A stretch of DNA of 64,000 nt from Citrus sinensis (lineage: Eukaryota; Streptophyta; Magnoliopsida; Sapindales; Rutaceae). A program made the translations under genes and the position numbers. The DNA is taken from assembly GCF_022201045.2 (NCBI RefSeq), contig NC_068560.1, forward strand, positions 32,071,501 to 32,135,500, read 5' to 3'. The notes below the pieces were generated by a model. It saw only the letters and a program-made list of their open reading frames with translations, searched no databases and had not been told where the DNA came from. Of the stretch, positions 36,742-49,026 are shown piece by piece (within the stretch, counting starts at the first letter, position 1; each line of letters opens with the position of its first letter).

Positions 36742-38124
36742 TCTCCTGTTTGCCTTTGGTCTATTTTTCGTTTTCGTTTTCGTTTTCGTTTTGTGAAGGT
36801 AGAAGAAGAAGAAGAGGCTTATTGCTGCCTACAAAGTGGTCTTGTTCGTTTTGCTTCAAATTTTAAGAGTAATAATAGTATTTAGATCCCTAAGTTATTC
36901 TAAATTCCCAAATTAGGATGTAACTTTCCATTTGTATGAAATAAGTCCCTATCTTTTCTTATTTCTATGGTGGGGTTTAGACTTCAGACCGTTCAGTTCG
37001 CGGTTGCAGGTACTTATTTGATATAAATTAAGTGGTTAGATGAGAAAACGTTCAAATTTGGGGGATATGGATTACTGTTAGCCGTTTTGCACTTTTACTT
37101 TCAAGCAATGAATTATGGATAACGACTGCATGTGCATGGTCAGTCGGTCAATGACAGGTGGCGGCATTTATGGGGACAATATTGGCAAATAAAGGGGGGT
37201 TTGAGAGTGTGGTACGTGTAACGACGCAAAAATGTGGCGGGTTCAGACAATTCCTATGATTGCGGTATATCTCTCTCTCTCTCTCGCACATTAATGTTCC
37301 AGCATATACTGCTTTAAAGTTTTAACATTCTCCGGTTTTGTGTGAATTGGGACAGAAATTGCCAAAACGAGTTACTAGAAGAATGCCTTTGTTAATGTTC
37401 TGTTGATCGTTGGAAGTTCCAAAACACCTTTTCCCTGCATGCAAAACGCTTTGTGTAAGATTCATATAGTAACAATTTCGACATTGGAAATTCTTTACCA
37501 CTTCAATTTTTCTCTTTTCTTTTTTTTCCTCTTTTAACATTGTGTACAGAATAAAGAACACACTCGGGATGCTGCTGTAGTTTCTTGGAACTGGGCGTAT
37601 GATTAACCAGAAAAAAGGAAGTAGAATTGGCCCAAGCTCAATTGCTTAGCCTTTGTATAAATGTGTATTATATGTCCATGTCCATACGAACTGGGTACGT
37701 CCTTTAGATATGGGTCAATCAGTGACAAATTTTGACAACTGGGCCTTCTAAATTGCCTCGTATAATGATGTGAAAGAAGATTCTGTTTTTGGCCTCCGCC
37801 TACTTCTACTTTTCCTCCCTCCCTAGATACTACGGTGTAGGTTTCTAAACATGCTCGAGTTTGCGTGACTCTTAGGTTTGTCCTTTCAATAATATATATA
37901 AAAAAAAAGGGACACCTTAGCTTTTGTCTTGTAGTCCATTGGCTGGTTCGAGCCCCAACGAGGACTTTTTACTTTCATTTAAAAAATATATGATCTTTAA
38001 GATAGTATTGGTGTGGGAATAAATTTTCGAGTTGGTCCATCTCTATATTTTTTTAATAAACTTCTGCATTTAGATTCTCTCGACCCCAACAAAAATCATA
38101 TTTTATCAGCAATTGTATCGAGTG

Positions 38125-38127
<3 letters not shown>
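36742..38127. other. UNE2-like gene promoter and start of a 12-kb gene desert
   Basis: TTTTCG is repeated four to five times at about 36764-36790, within the likely leader or core promoter. A CT repeat is at 37269-37286. Apart from the possible SINE at 37896 no other element is recognised. Small open frames are not supported. Confidence 0.5.
37896..37985 (+). mobile_element. Possible SINE fragment with polymerase III B-box
   Basis: GGTTCGAGCCC at about 37947-37957 matches the B-box consensus GGTTCGAnnCC, within TTGTAGTCCATTGGCTGG...CCAACGAGGACT, a tRNA-derived layout. No cloverleaf forms around it, so it is not a tRNA gene. Ends and target duplication not found. Confidence 0.3.

Positions 38128-38196
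<69 letters not shown>
38128..38196. repeat. (TA)n microsatellite
   Basis: About 34 TA units with one TG interruption near the 3' end. Likely highly polymorphic. A shorter (TA)n run lies at 38497-38513. Confidence 0.97.
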
Positions 38197-38316
38197 AGTG
38201 TTATAATTTAAAATTTTAAAGTGTGAAAAAGTACAATAAAATTTTAAAACTACATAATTTTAAAGACTTAAAACTATACATTTTTAAATCGTACGATTTT
38301 AAAATTATATATATAT

Positions 38317-38478
38317 AGGAGTCTCTAAGTTATAATTATTGTAACATACATCTCTCATGTGAACCATACAAATTATGAGTCTTTTTCATGTGAACCACAT
38401 AAAATTATAGGATCCACAATTTATATAATTCACATGAGATATGTATGTTACAATAATTATAATTTAGCTTTTGACTCT
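38317..38478. mobile_element. Short foldback element, about 160 bp, inside TA-rich DNA
   Basis: The left arm around 38329-38363 (TTATAATTATTGTAACATAC, then ATCTCTCATGTGAA) is the near-perfect reverse complement of the right arm around 38429-38466. Outer GAGTC/GACTC also match. A tiny MITE inserted at a TA-rich site is the best explanation. Confidence 0.6.
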
Positions 38479-38513
38479 ATATATTTTTGACTCTATATAT
38501 ATATATATATATA

Positions 38514-39901
38514 TACACACGGGGGATTGTATTGTCTTCTTTCTTGGAGATGCGTGGGAATTCTGCAAAATCACGGATTATGAAGTGGTGAGTTTTTAAT
38601 TGTGAAAGCGACGGAGAGGTCGCAATCTAGTACATGATCGCTGAGGGGACGGGGGTGGATGCATATGATTATATGTTCGTACAGTTTACACGAGTGAGAG
38701 GGCAGCGTCACCGCCTCCGCTCCATATGGGCTCCGCCACACCACCCACTTTTTAAGTTTTAATCATGATCTTTCCCTCATCTCCCACATGGATTTCCTCA
38801 TCCGACCCTACGCGTGGATCCTTGCTCCTCGATTCCCGCCTTTGCCGCTCTTGATGTCCTTCTCACACGTGCATTCTTCTCCTTTGGGCATATGATCTGG
38901 CACTGACGTAGTTTTTACGTCACGCCGTGAGTGAAGGCTCCGACACGAGAGTGCCCTTCGCCATTTTTCCCAGTTTTACCGTTAATAATTACCGGGCAAC
39001 TAATTCATGTTAATTTTTTTTTAACGCCTCTATTACAATCAAATTTTAATTCGTATTGTACGAGAATACTACTCATATTTACTCCTACAATACTTTTGTC
39101 GGGATTCAAATTTGTTACCCTCACAACAGACCACTCCGCCGAAAGACCGAGTCATGTTAAGTTTGTTTGATTGTTTTATGTTTTATTATAATTATTATGA
39201 TAAGGTAAATGATACTCATCCATCTTAAAGGTGAGGGGAGAGCGATAAAAAAACGATACCCCTACAGTTGTTTTCGTTGCCCATATTTTATGGGAAAACA
39301 AAAAATAATAAGTGGGCGACAAAAATAGCATCAGGGGATGTCGCTTATGTTGCCCTCCTCGTATTATTATAGGCGAGTAATTGAGTATCAATGTTTTTAT
39401 GATAATTATTATAATTTTAGTAGGATCTCAAAAATTAATAGTCCTGGTACATTAAAAAATTTATTAATTTAATGAATATCAATATAATGATAATTAATAA
39501 TTTTAAATTTTTTGATAAATTAATAATTTGTTAATTTATAAAAAAATCACATGCATATTATGAATTTTTATAAAGTATAGAGTCAATATAATTAAAGAAT
39601 GTATTGATTTCGTCAAACCATCTTATACAATTTTGATTTAATACTGCTTGAGTGAATTAGTCACTTAACAATCTTTTGACTGGATCATAATTACATAGTA
39701 ACTTATCATATAAAATTTTTTTGAGGCAATATATTAAGCGATTATCTTTCTTATTTATCTTAACATGGTATATGGAATACAAATTGACATTTTATCTTAA
39801 AGGTATAAAGATGTGTAAAGCATTATATAAATATAATAAAGAAAATCATAAAACATGTCGTATGCATTTATTTCAAATTAGTTAACTATTAATTTATGTA
39901 T
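38514..39901. other. Intergenic region with a GC-richer island
   Basis: 38560-38980 is clearly less AT-rich than its surroundings and contains TGACGTAGTTTTTACGTCA at 38904-38922, an inverted pair of TGACGTA bZIP (TGA-factor type) sites. It looks promoter-like, but no gene follows on either strand that I can support. The remainder is AT-rich spacer. Confidence 0.45.
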
Positions 39902-39906
39902 TGATG

Positions 39907-42385
39907 TGTAATATCCAAGCATGTCTTTTAACAAAGGGTAGGTTATATATATGTAGTTTTAATTTAAGGAACATGTGCATATTGTTTATGTCTTTGAAAC
40001 CGTTCTTAACTTCTCTTTTATAATTGTTTTTAACTTCTCTATCTAAGGAACTTAAGCCACCAGTTGCAAATTTTTATTTTCATCAGTCCTTTTATGCATA
40101 AGTTTTTCTCAAACAACTTTAAGAATTGTTTCCTGCACTCTCAGTTTCAGTAAGTAAATTCTTCTTTTTAATTGTTGATATTATGAGCATGGGAAATGGA
40201 TATATGTTTGATCTTGGAAGTGTTTTGAAAATAAAATATTTCTTTATAAAAAATAAAATCTGAATTTTGATTGCTTTAGAATAATTCTTTTACTTTATTA
40301 TAAACTCTACATGGCCATTGGATGAAGTTATAGCTACTAAAATTGTTGGAGTTAGAGTTTAATAGTTTGAGTGTTGTTGGAGACGTGATGAGCCATGTAT
40401 TGCTTGCTAATTAGAATGCCAAATTGTTGTATGAAAGATAAAATTCTGAATTGTGGGTATAGTTAAACACACGTATGAAAAAGTCTCTCCGTGAAATTTT
40501 ATAGTTTTTTTGCGGCATTTTGGGTTTTTGAATTATTGAAAGAAACCGCATTATTTGTTGAAGAAACGTCTTGACAGAACTGACCTTTCTGTATTCAAAA
40601 ATTCATAACTATAAAAATATGAGGAATAAAATTCTGAATTTTGGATGTGGTTAAATACAGGTGCGGACAAGTTTTGCTGTAAATTTCCATAAATTTTTGG
40701 TGACCTTTTGGATTGCTAAATTGTTGAGAAAATCCGCTTTATTTACTGAAGGATGATTCTGACAGAACTGACCTTTGATCATTTGAAAATTTATAACTCA
40801 AAAAATATAAGGAATAAGATTATGAAATTTTGGATTATCACACTAGACATCTGTAGCTTTGGTATGTATAAAGTTTGTGAATTTTGAAGTTCGTTTTGGT
40901 TTTCAAACATTTTATGAAATTTGGCTCAGATATTGGCAGATTGAGAATTGGAGATTGAGTTCACTACATTCCAAGAATTAGATCTTTTGATCTATTAAGT
41001 AACAAATTCTGAAGCTTAAGGATTAATTAGTTCACATCTGGAGACAATGTTCTGGAAAACACTAGAATTGTTTAAGGTCTTTAAGCATGTGGATTATATT
41101 TTGGTTGTGGACTATTGTGCAGAATTTTGGTAATTCATTTGTGATAAAGATTTCAGTTAAAGTTATGATTTATTCTTTATGGATTTAATAATAAATCAAC
41201 ATATGTTTCAATTTTAGGATGTGTTGGTGATGTTTCGGATTAGTAAGTGAAAGGTTAAGGATTAATTTGGATTCAAGTAAGTAGACCAATCCATAGTGAA
41301 CTCTTTTTTTTTTTTTTCCAAAAGTTTTTCAAATTATGATTTCTTTAACTAAGTTATGTATATTTTTTTGTGTAACTAAATATATTTAAATAATCTTTGC
41401 TCAAGTTTAGACAAGTTTGAATTAAAAGCTTGTAATTTAAGAGTGTGAGTTGTACAAAGGCCACCTCTCGAAGGCCAATGTGCCATGAAATGCCACATAC
41501 GGGTCACTATATGAGATTCAAGTTTGTATTTTGTGAATATAGTTTAAATGTTTTGGCTCAATGTCGATAGTTATATTCTGATACGATATATTCTGTTCTA
41601 GCGAGGTCAACGGGAGAAACGAGTGACTTTCACTAATGAAATTATATTTTATTGTTCAAATTATATGATTTGATTTATGTGGGGTCACTGTGGGTGCATG
41701 CGATATTATTTGACACGAGCCTCCTATATGAAAAGTCATGATACAATATATGTTCGGATTTGTTTTGACATGTTATATTTTTTTTAATGTGTTTTGATAT
41801 GATAAATGTTTTATGAATTTGAATTTAGTTTGAACTATTCGGTTTGAATTTATTTTAAGCAAAATATGCTCAGCAAGCTTCTATATGAAGATTCATCTGT
41901 TTATTCTAAACTTAAGGTTAAACTGAATGTATGAAAATATTGAGTAAAGATACCGTTCTATTTGTTAGGCATGTTTTTACTTACTGAGTGTGACAGCTCA
42001 CCCTTTTGTCAATTTTATTTTTCAGAGGAAAGCAGGTAAAATCTGGACCCTAGATCGAAGTCTGATGTGAAAGCTCTAGTTTTGTTTCTTGTGTATTGTT
42101 TGAAAACTTTTGTGTCTGGTGATTTGTATAATTGAAGTGTATCGGTAGAGATGAACTTTTGTGTTGGTTTATTACTTAAAATTTTTGTATTAAATAAAAT
42201 AAATTCCTGTGTTAGTTTATTTGTTGAATGTCCAGGAAATTCCTTAAGGTTAGTTTTACTTTTGCTACGAAATTGATTTTCTCGTTATGAGACTTCTAGG
42301 CTTAATTAAATTTTCAGGAAGACAATAATATTAGGTAATCGAAAATTAGATGACGAGCTGCTCGATATTACTAGGGGATGTTTCA
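39907..42385. mobile_element. Solo LTR of a Ty3/Gypsy-type retrotransposon, 2,479 bp
   Basis: The element starts TGTAATATCC and ends GGATGTTTCA, a TG...CA LTR with imperfect inverted ends close to the TGTAACACCC...GGGTGTTACA ends usual in plant Gypsy chromoviruses. It is flanked by identical 5-bp duplications TGATG at 39902-39906 and 42386-42390. No gag, pol, primer-binding site or second LTR lies between, so it is a solo LTR left by recombination between two LTRs. Internal phrases such as GACAGAACTGACCTTT recur (about 40573 and 40759), a feature of such long LTRs. Lineage is inferred from the ends only. Confidence 0.85.
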
Positions 42386-42578
42386 TGATGGTTCCAATAA
42401 AAAAATAAAATTTATTTAAAAATTTATTATCTAATAAATTTTTCGAATTATTTGTTTACCACGTTGCCCCAAGTTAGGACCAAAAAAAATTATTATTTAA
42501 TCGAAATTACTAATTTATCAAGTATTAATTTAATGAGGTTTTATTGTACGCAAAACTACTGTGCCTTTATGTCAGTAT

Positions 42579-43113
42579 AAGGGTTGGCAATCACATCTTG
42601 ATCAAGATCAAGATTAGCCAATCCCGATCCCATCTTGATCATGAAATGGAGAAAAATTGTGTTGAATGGTAAATCAAGATAAATAATCATTCCCAGTCTC
42701 ATAAATTTCATATTCCCAATATAGATCCAAAATGACGTGAGTTTGCTATCATGCACTGCAGATTCTATTATAAACGACATATCATATTGTATATGATCAG
42801 CAAATAAGATCTCTTTGCTCTATCAAACTGATTTGTTGTATACATATGACGGAAATGTCAGATGTCTACGCTTCGTCAAACCAACTTATATACGCTTCTA
42901 GAATCTGAGATTTTGAATTTCACTTTACACACAGTTGGGATATTCGAGATCTATATTAGGATTTTGAAATGTCCCGAACCTCATCCCATATAGCAAATCG
43001 AGTTAAAATTGAGTCCCAAATTTCAATCCTAATAATAAAGAAGGGTTAAAAAAAATTATGCTAAATCCCGTAACGTTCGAGACGGGATCCCAAATCTCAA
43101 TCTGCCAACCCCC
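42579..43113. mobile_element. hAT-like non-autonomous element, about 535 bp
   Basis: The left end AAGGGTTGGCAATCACATC and the reverse complement of the right end GGGGGTTGGCAGATTGAG share GGGTTGGCA, like the GGGGTGGCAA ends of a common plant hAT group. Probable 8-bp target duplication GTCAGTAT / GTCACTAC with two mismatches, at 42571-42578 and 43114-43121. Non-coding. It lies only 190 bp downstream of the solo LTR. Confidence 0.45.
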
Positions 43114-43121
43114 GTCACTAC

Positions 43122-45910
43122 ATGATTGCTCGATATTATTTCATTCAATGTTAAATCAATGGCTAAGTATCAAATAATAAGATGTCATGATAACTCGCCA
43201 AATAAATTAATAATAATCAGTCTGCAGCAATTAACATTGCATCAAAAACGAAATTATATCATATGAAAGATCTGGGTAAAAATATATTCTGGCCGCCGCA
43301 GCCTTTTTTATGTGGGTTACAGGAGGAAGGCATTTTTGCAAACTTTAGTAATTTGTTTTTAAAAATAATAATAGTATTGAAGAAAAAAGGAATACGAACC
43401 CTCTATCAAAAAAGAAAAAGGAAAAGGAATATGAACCCCACAACACTCATTTTACAGTCATTTGGATTGGATTCTACAGCAATTTCCAATGTAGAATATT
43501 TCGTGCCACATTCATCATTATTTGGTTATTTTGTCAATTATTATCGACACAATGGCTAAAAAGCATGTTTAATCTTTAGCTCTTCAGATGGAGAGGCATC
43601 ATGGCATCACAAATCTCAATGGGCTGTTAAACCGAAAAGAAGATTTATAGTGGGGAACACGTGGGGTTCATGAAAACACTATTAAGAGCTGCTGAGACAG
43701 ACACAAAATAAGTTTCCATGTTTACAAGAATCCCATGACTTTTCGTTATGTCTCTTGCTAGCTATCTTTTGCCAAAGAATTAGGGTTCCATAAAAATGCA
43801 TGCATCACTGACCATGCTAGTCTCTCGTCAAAATCTTTTAGTTTATTCTTTTTTTTCACAAAACAAATCAAAGGCATAGTGATCATTAATGGAATTTGGA
43901 TTTAGTTATAAATTGAGTTTTGTACTGAATCATAATATTGTTGATCGATAGTTATTTAATAAAAAATTATATATAATTCAATCTTAATCATATTTTATTA
44001 TAAATGCAATCGTGGTAGAAAATTTTTAAAAAGTTCCAGCCCAACTTAATTTAACATTGGACACAAAACCGCCATTAATGGCCACAAGTTTTGCCGAGAC
44101 TTCGGTGTGAAAAGGAAATTAAAGATGTAGGCTAGCGGCTAGCTTATATCCTATGCTGCATAAAAGGAATCAACTAGGGAATGAGCAGTAGTCCAGGAAG
44201 TTTATAACTAGGATTACATTATGAAAGCAAGACCAGTTAAAAGTTGGCAGCCCACTATTTCAAACCATAAAAATGAAAGGAATTAGACTATAAGGAACTT
44301 GGTAGTTCAACTTGACCAACTTTTAACTAAATTTGCAATATTTGTGGGTTTTGGGCGATCTTTCCAACGGATGACTTTTCTCTAGTGGGCTACCTAACTG
44401 CACTGACGAAAAAGACCGAGGATGCATGATGCCAAGTTATTCATGTTCAGAACTGGATTCTAATAAAGATTATGTTGTGGTCTCCTTCATGTAACAGTTC
44501 AGAATGGTTCGCATATATGGCAAGGTCCAGTGCTAGTTGCGTTTGTGAGTTCACATGTTCTTTTATAGGCACTTTGCATTCTTATGGATACTTGCGGCAG
44601 TTAAACTGTAGACCCAAAAGCTTAATTTAGTTGTAGCCCGCCATAAAAATGGCTTAGGATTGAAACACACGGGTCAAAATGGGCATGGATTTTATTATTG
44701 TTATTAATAATTATTACTATTATTAATTGAACCTCGACGAGAAAAATGGACAGGAATCGAAACCGAAGTAATTGATACAAATTACAAAATAAGTATGTGA
44801 CGATTTGGATAGCGGATCTTTGATATTATATTAGTTTAAACACTAGACTCCAACTTTTAAATTATAGATAAATGAGTTAGAGAATCCTCCATTAATCTGA
44901 GCACTTTTAAACTTTTAAAGATTTTATATCTTGTGTGTTTTTTGACAATAAATAGTAACATTAATTTAATTTTATATTTTTATCTAATAATCACCAATCA
45001 TATGTTTATATTTTGTTCAAAAGAAAAAGAAAAGAAAAAAGTTCTCATAGGACAATCACATTATGTTGTTCGTGCGCCCATCCAATCTCCCTTTGACACA
45101 TACATAATAATTTTGAAATTGACCAATCATGATAAAGAAAAAATAATTATTTAGAATAAATAACATGTACATTTAATTGGTGGCCTCATTGAAATTGTAT
45201 CATATAAATTTTCCTCTAGAAGAAGCTCATATCATTGTAAGAGAATGATGATCTTAGGTAAATACTCAAGAATAAAATTTTATTTAAAGAAATCTTAATA
45301 GCTCCCATCAAGTTGCATAACTAGGACACCCAAATTGTGTTCATTAATCCATTTCTACCAATAAAATTCTGTTAATTCTAATGAAAAGCATGTTTTTGTG
45401 CTGCTAAATGTAGCAGGCGACTTGTCCGTTGTTGGCATGGATAGGCATAGAAAACGCTAGTGTGTGACGACAGTGATTAACATTAATCTCTGTCAAATCA
45501 ATAACATTTTAACGTGGTGTGCAATTAAGCCAAGGTATTGTCAACGGAATTGAAATCTTCTCGCCAAGACCCCAAGCTTGTGGTCTAATATTGCAGCATT
45601 AAGTCTATAAGTTATAATTTCTGGCTCCGATCATCATCAGTCTTCCTAATAGACCCAATTACGTCAGGACTTAGCCTAATTTCATCATTGCTTACGCATA
45701 CTAAGTCACACAATTGAATCATAATGAAAGTACATTTATAAACTAATAGTTAAATCCAAGTTGCCATAACAATCACCAACAGCATGAATTGAAAAGAAAT
45801 GATCGATTATAAAGTTGCTAAACAAGTAACATGCATTGTTTGTTATATAAAATAATGTTCCAATTACATCCTTTCTACTCGCAATTTGTTAACCTAAGTG
45901 ATTTGTATAC
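43122..45910. other. AT-rich intergenic region
   Basis: No gene recognised. Open frames at 43263-43559 and 44933-45154 show no family signature and are rich in Lys/Asn/Ile codons as expected from chance in AT-rich DNA. Confidence 0.5.
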
Positions 45911-46576
45911 TTTACTACAAGGAGATTACTAATTTCTCGCTTACTATAATTAATATATACCATTTACCTCCTTACTGTTTTTATTATAGCCAATAACCCC
46001 TCTCACAGTATTAGTTTACAATATTACCCATATTTTCAAATATACTTTTGTTTATATTTATTATAAATTAAATAAATCACATGAATGGAAACTGAATAGA
46101 AAAATAAGTACTAAAAAAGAGAATTATATGTTTTGACGTGAACAAAACATTAATAATAAAAAATTTTCTTGTACTTTTTTATTTTGTAAACATTTTCTTC
46201 TAATAAATATTTTATAATATTTTAAAATTAAATGTAAAAAGTACAAAAAATATTTTATTATTTATTTTATAATAATTTTTTTATCATTCAAGTTTTCTTA
46301 TAATAAATTTTTAATCGTTTTATAATAATTTTCTTATTTATTTATTATAAGAAAATGTTTATAAAATAAAAAAGTATAAAAAAATATTTTATTATTTTTT
46401 TTCACATCAAAACATATATTTCTTATTTTTAATACTTAATTTTTTATTTTAATTTTTATTTATGTGATTTGTTTAATCTATTATTTTTAATACGTAATTT
46501 TTTTTTTATTCCTGAAAGAAAAAATAAATGGTATACATTAATTACAAGAAGGAGTAAATTGGCAATCTCCCCTTAA
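45911..46576. mobile_element. Long inverted-repeat element (MULE-like MITE), about 666 bp
   Basis: Left and right halves are inverted copies over roughly 280 bp each. Matching blocks include GGAGATT, TATACCATTTA, AAATCACATGAAT/AAATCACATAAAT, AAGTACTAAAAA/AAGTATTAAAAA, ATATGTTTTGACGTG/ATATGTTTTGATGTG and TACTTTTTTATTTTGTAAAC. Flanks ATTTGTATAC (45901-45910) and ATTTGTGTGC (46577-46586) agree at 8 of 10 bases, fitting a decayed 9-10 bp Mutator-type target duplication. Very AT-rich and non-coding. Confidence 0.7.
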
Positions 46577-46586
46577 ATTTGTGTGC

Positions 46587-49026
46587 TAGGCTGCTAGCTC
46601 TTATGAGAAAGAAAATTAACGTCTGATTCTATAAAAAGGCTTCTAACTTTTGGGGTTGGCTCTAAAATCTAAATTGAATGAAGAAAGAGAGAATGACATT
46701 ATCAAATATGCACTAGTCTTTTGCCTCTTTCAGTACTTGAAACATTGAGGCCAGCGCCTTGAAGAGTGACGACTGACGAGCTGAGGCATATGAAGACAAG
46801 TGAGTGAGAGGTCGATGGATACTGGATAGATAGAGGGGGAGGAAAAGATCATCATTGCTAGAAACCAGATTACTCTCTGGCGTAGGCCACCATGATTCAA
46901 AAAGAGAAAGAATCACATGTCACCACATCCTCTGAATTTGTCCTCTTCTCCCAAATTGCCATGGCTAATCATCCCTCTAATTATATATTTTATTCTTTTC
47001 TTTTCTTTTCTTATTTTATCAAATTATTATTCATGAAACCCACTCTCAGAGACAATGAGATATCTTTCTCTTATATTCATTTTAAAAATGATCTCTTCCT
47101 TCTCGTTCGTAACCTTTAATTTGTAAAATACTCATGGGTAATTGTAGTTATAAAAATAACAATAATATTGAGGGATAGGAATACTAATATTTCAATATCA
47201 AATTAAACTTCAATACTATCTGTCACTTATTTATTAGATGATGGATTTCATATATAATTTGTAAAATTATTTAACAACCATTCTATAAATGAATAATGAA
47301 CGCTACATCCGTTAGTACTTAAATTGAGACTTAGATGTTAAGATACATTCTAAATGTTGGGATACAAATGTAGGTGACACACATATCAATTTTTTTTTTT
47401 TTTTAATGAAAGACCAAACTCACTCGTTCTGCCATAAATATCTCCGTATTCTGTTGAGTAGGATTCGCACACAAAATTATTAAAAGCTCATAAAATAACG
47501 ATATGAGATGATAATACTTCTTAATTTCATAACATTATCATTCATTTCCAATAGTCTAAATGCCAAACTATCTACCTATTCATGATCGATTGCCCATCGA
47601 CACAAAAATAATTAATAAAAAAGAAAATAGAAAAACATAATCTATCATCTACTTCGAGGAAGCCGTTATATTGCAATTATATTAGGCACCCATGCAAATA
47701 GATCATTTTCTGTATCATCTCATTTAAGAAGTGGAATGCGTGGATCACCTGCTAATCGTATTTTTAACGACAACAATTATAAAAATGTCTGTTTTGTGGT
47801 GTGGCATTGATGTTTAACATATGGATATACTGTTCTTTGATTGTCTGTTTGCGGTGGCTGTATTCTCTGTACCTTTTTTTTTTTTTTTTCATTGAAGCTG
47901 TACTCTTTATACTTATTATATAATATATCGAACAATAAAATATAGCTGGCCTTGAAGTAAAAATTATGTGAAACGGATAATGATCAGCTAGGGATTGTTT
48001 TTAAAACGATGGAAAGACAAGTCTCTAGCTGAGGGAGCATGAGAGAGAGTTCGGCACATATTTAAACATGATTGGCTAGCTATCTTGAATTATGAAGATA
48101 CGAAGTCTACAAAAGGGTATCAAATAAGGGAACTAACTAAGCAAAATGGTTCTTGTTGACCGGCATCTCATTAATTAAAAATAAGCGAAATATATATATA
48201 TATCAACAATGAAGAAAACAAATAATTAATTTCAACTTCTAGAGTTTATGATTGCGGCAGGTAAGGATTCCCCTAATCTTGCCACCAATCGCTCCCTTAA
48301 TCATTTCTCAACCTCAAAAGTTATATCATAGAGTTAAGCGACACAACACGAGGATAAATGCCCCATCATCTCATTCATCAATACAATTAAAGTAAACAGA
48401 TTAACTTGTTAACAACCAAAAATGATTATTGGAGGTTTAATTTGTTATTTGATAATAAAAGTGTGATTATAAAAGAGTAGCAACTACAAAACTGAATTGA
48501 AATTGGATGAAAATTGAAACATATCACTTTTGGACACGGCACCTAAAACCCCTTGTCCTATTGCAACGAAAAACAAAACTTGGACCACCCATAATATTAT
48601 TCTTTGGTTTGATAAGTGCTAAAAAACAAGAGCATATGGGCAAATATGACTCGTGGAATACGCGCAGCACCATTTATGAACACGGCACCGACTTTTCATA
48701 TTTTCTCGATCCCAGTAGGAGGCAAGGTACGAGGAAGAAATTGTTGATCCAACATTCAAAGATCATGAAACTCCCAACTATAAATATAAAAGAAACTACT
48801 AAAAGGTTTGAAACTAATTTCTTTTGTGTAATTGTACTTAATCTAATAATTAAGAAGAAAAGATTACATCTACATCTTTAACTGATCAAATATATATTGG
48901 TGAAGAAATTAATTAGATGACAGATATTTTGACTAGACTTCATATTTATTTCTAACTAACAAAATATAAGAAGAATTAAAGATAATGTGATGAGAGTACT
49001 GCAGCAAAGTAGATCCTAATTATTAA
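46587..49026. other. Intergenic region downstream of the VQ gene
   Basis: AT-rich spacer with a poly-T at 47392-47404 and 47874-47890. The open frame at 48507-48881 (124 residues) is unrecognised and biased as chance sequence. The last part before 49027 should be the VQ 3' UTR. Confidence 0.5.

Noticed and set aside
37940-37975. Possible tRNA gene at GGTTCGAGCCC
   Set aside because: Only the T-arm region matches; no acceptor or anticodon stem can be formed. Kept as a possible SINE fragment instead.
38013-38219. 68-aa frame rich in Ile-Tyr
   Set aside because: Translation of the (TA)n microsatellite.
44690-44770. Possible transposon end at the ATT-rich run followed by AACCTCGACGAG
   Set aside because: No inverted partner or target duplication found.
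46713-46916. Possible microRNA precursor or small gene around 46.7-46.9 kb
   Set aside because: No match to conserved plant microRNA sequences that I could recall and no convincing hairpin by eye.
48507-48881. 124-aa plus-strand frame
   Set aside because: Longest unexplained frame in the desert, but its composition and lack of any motif fit chance.
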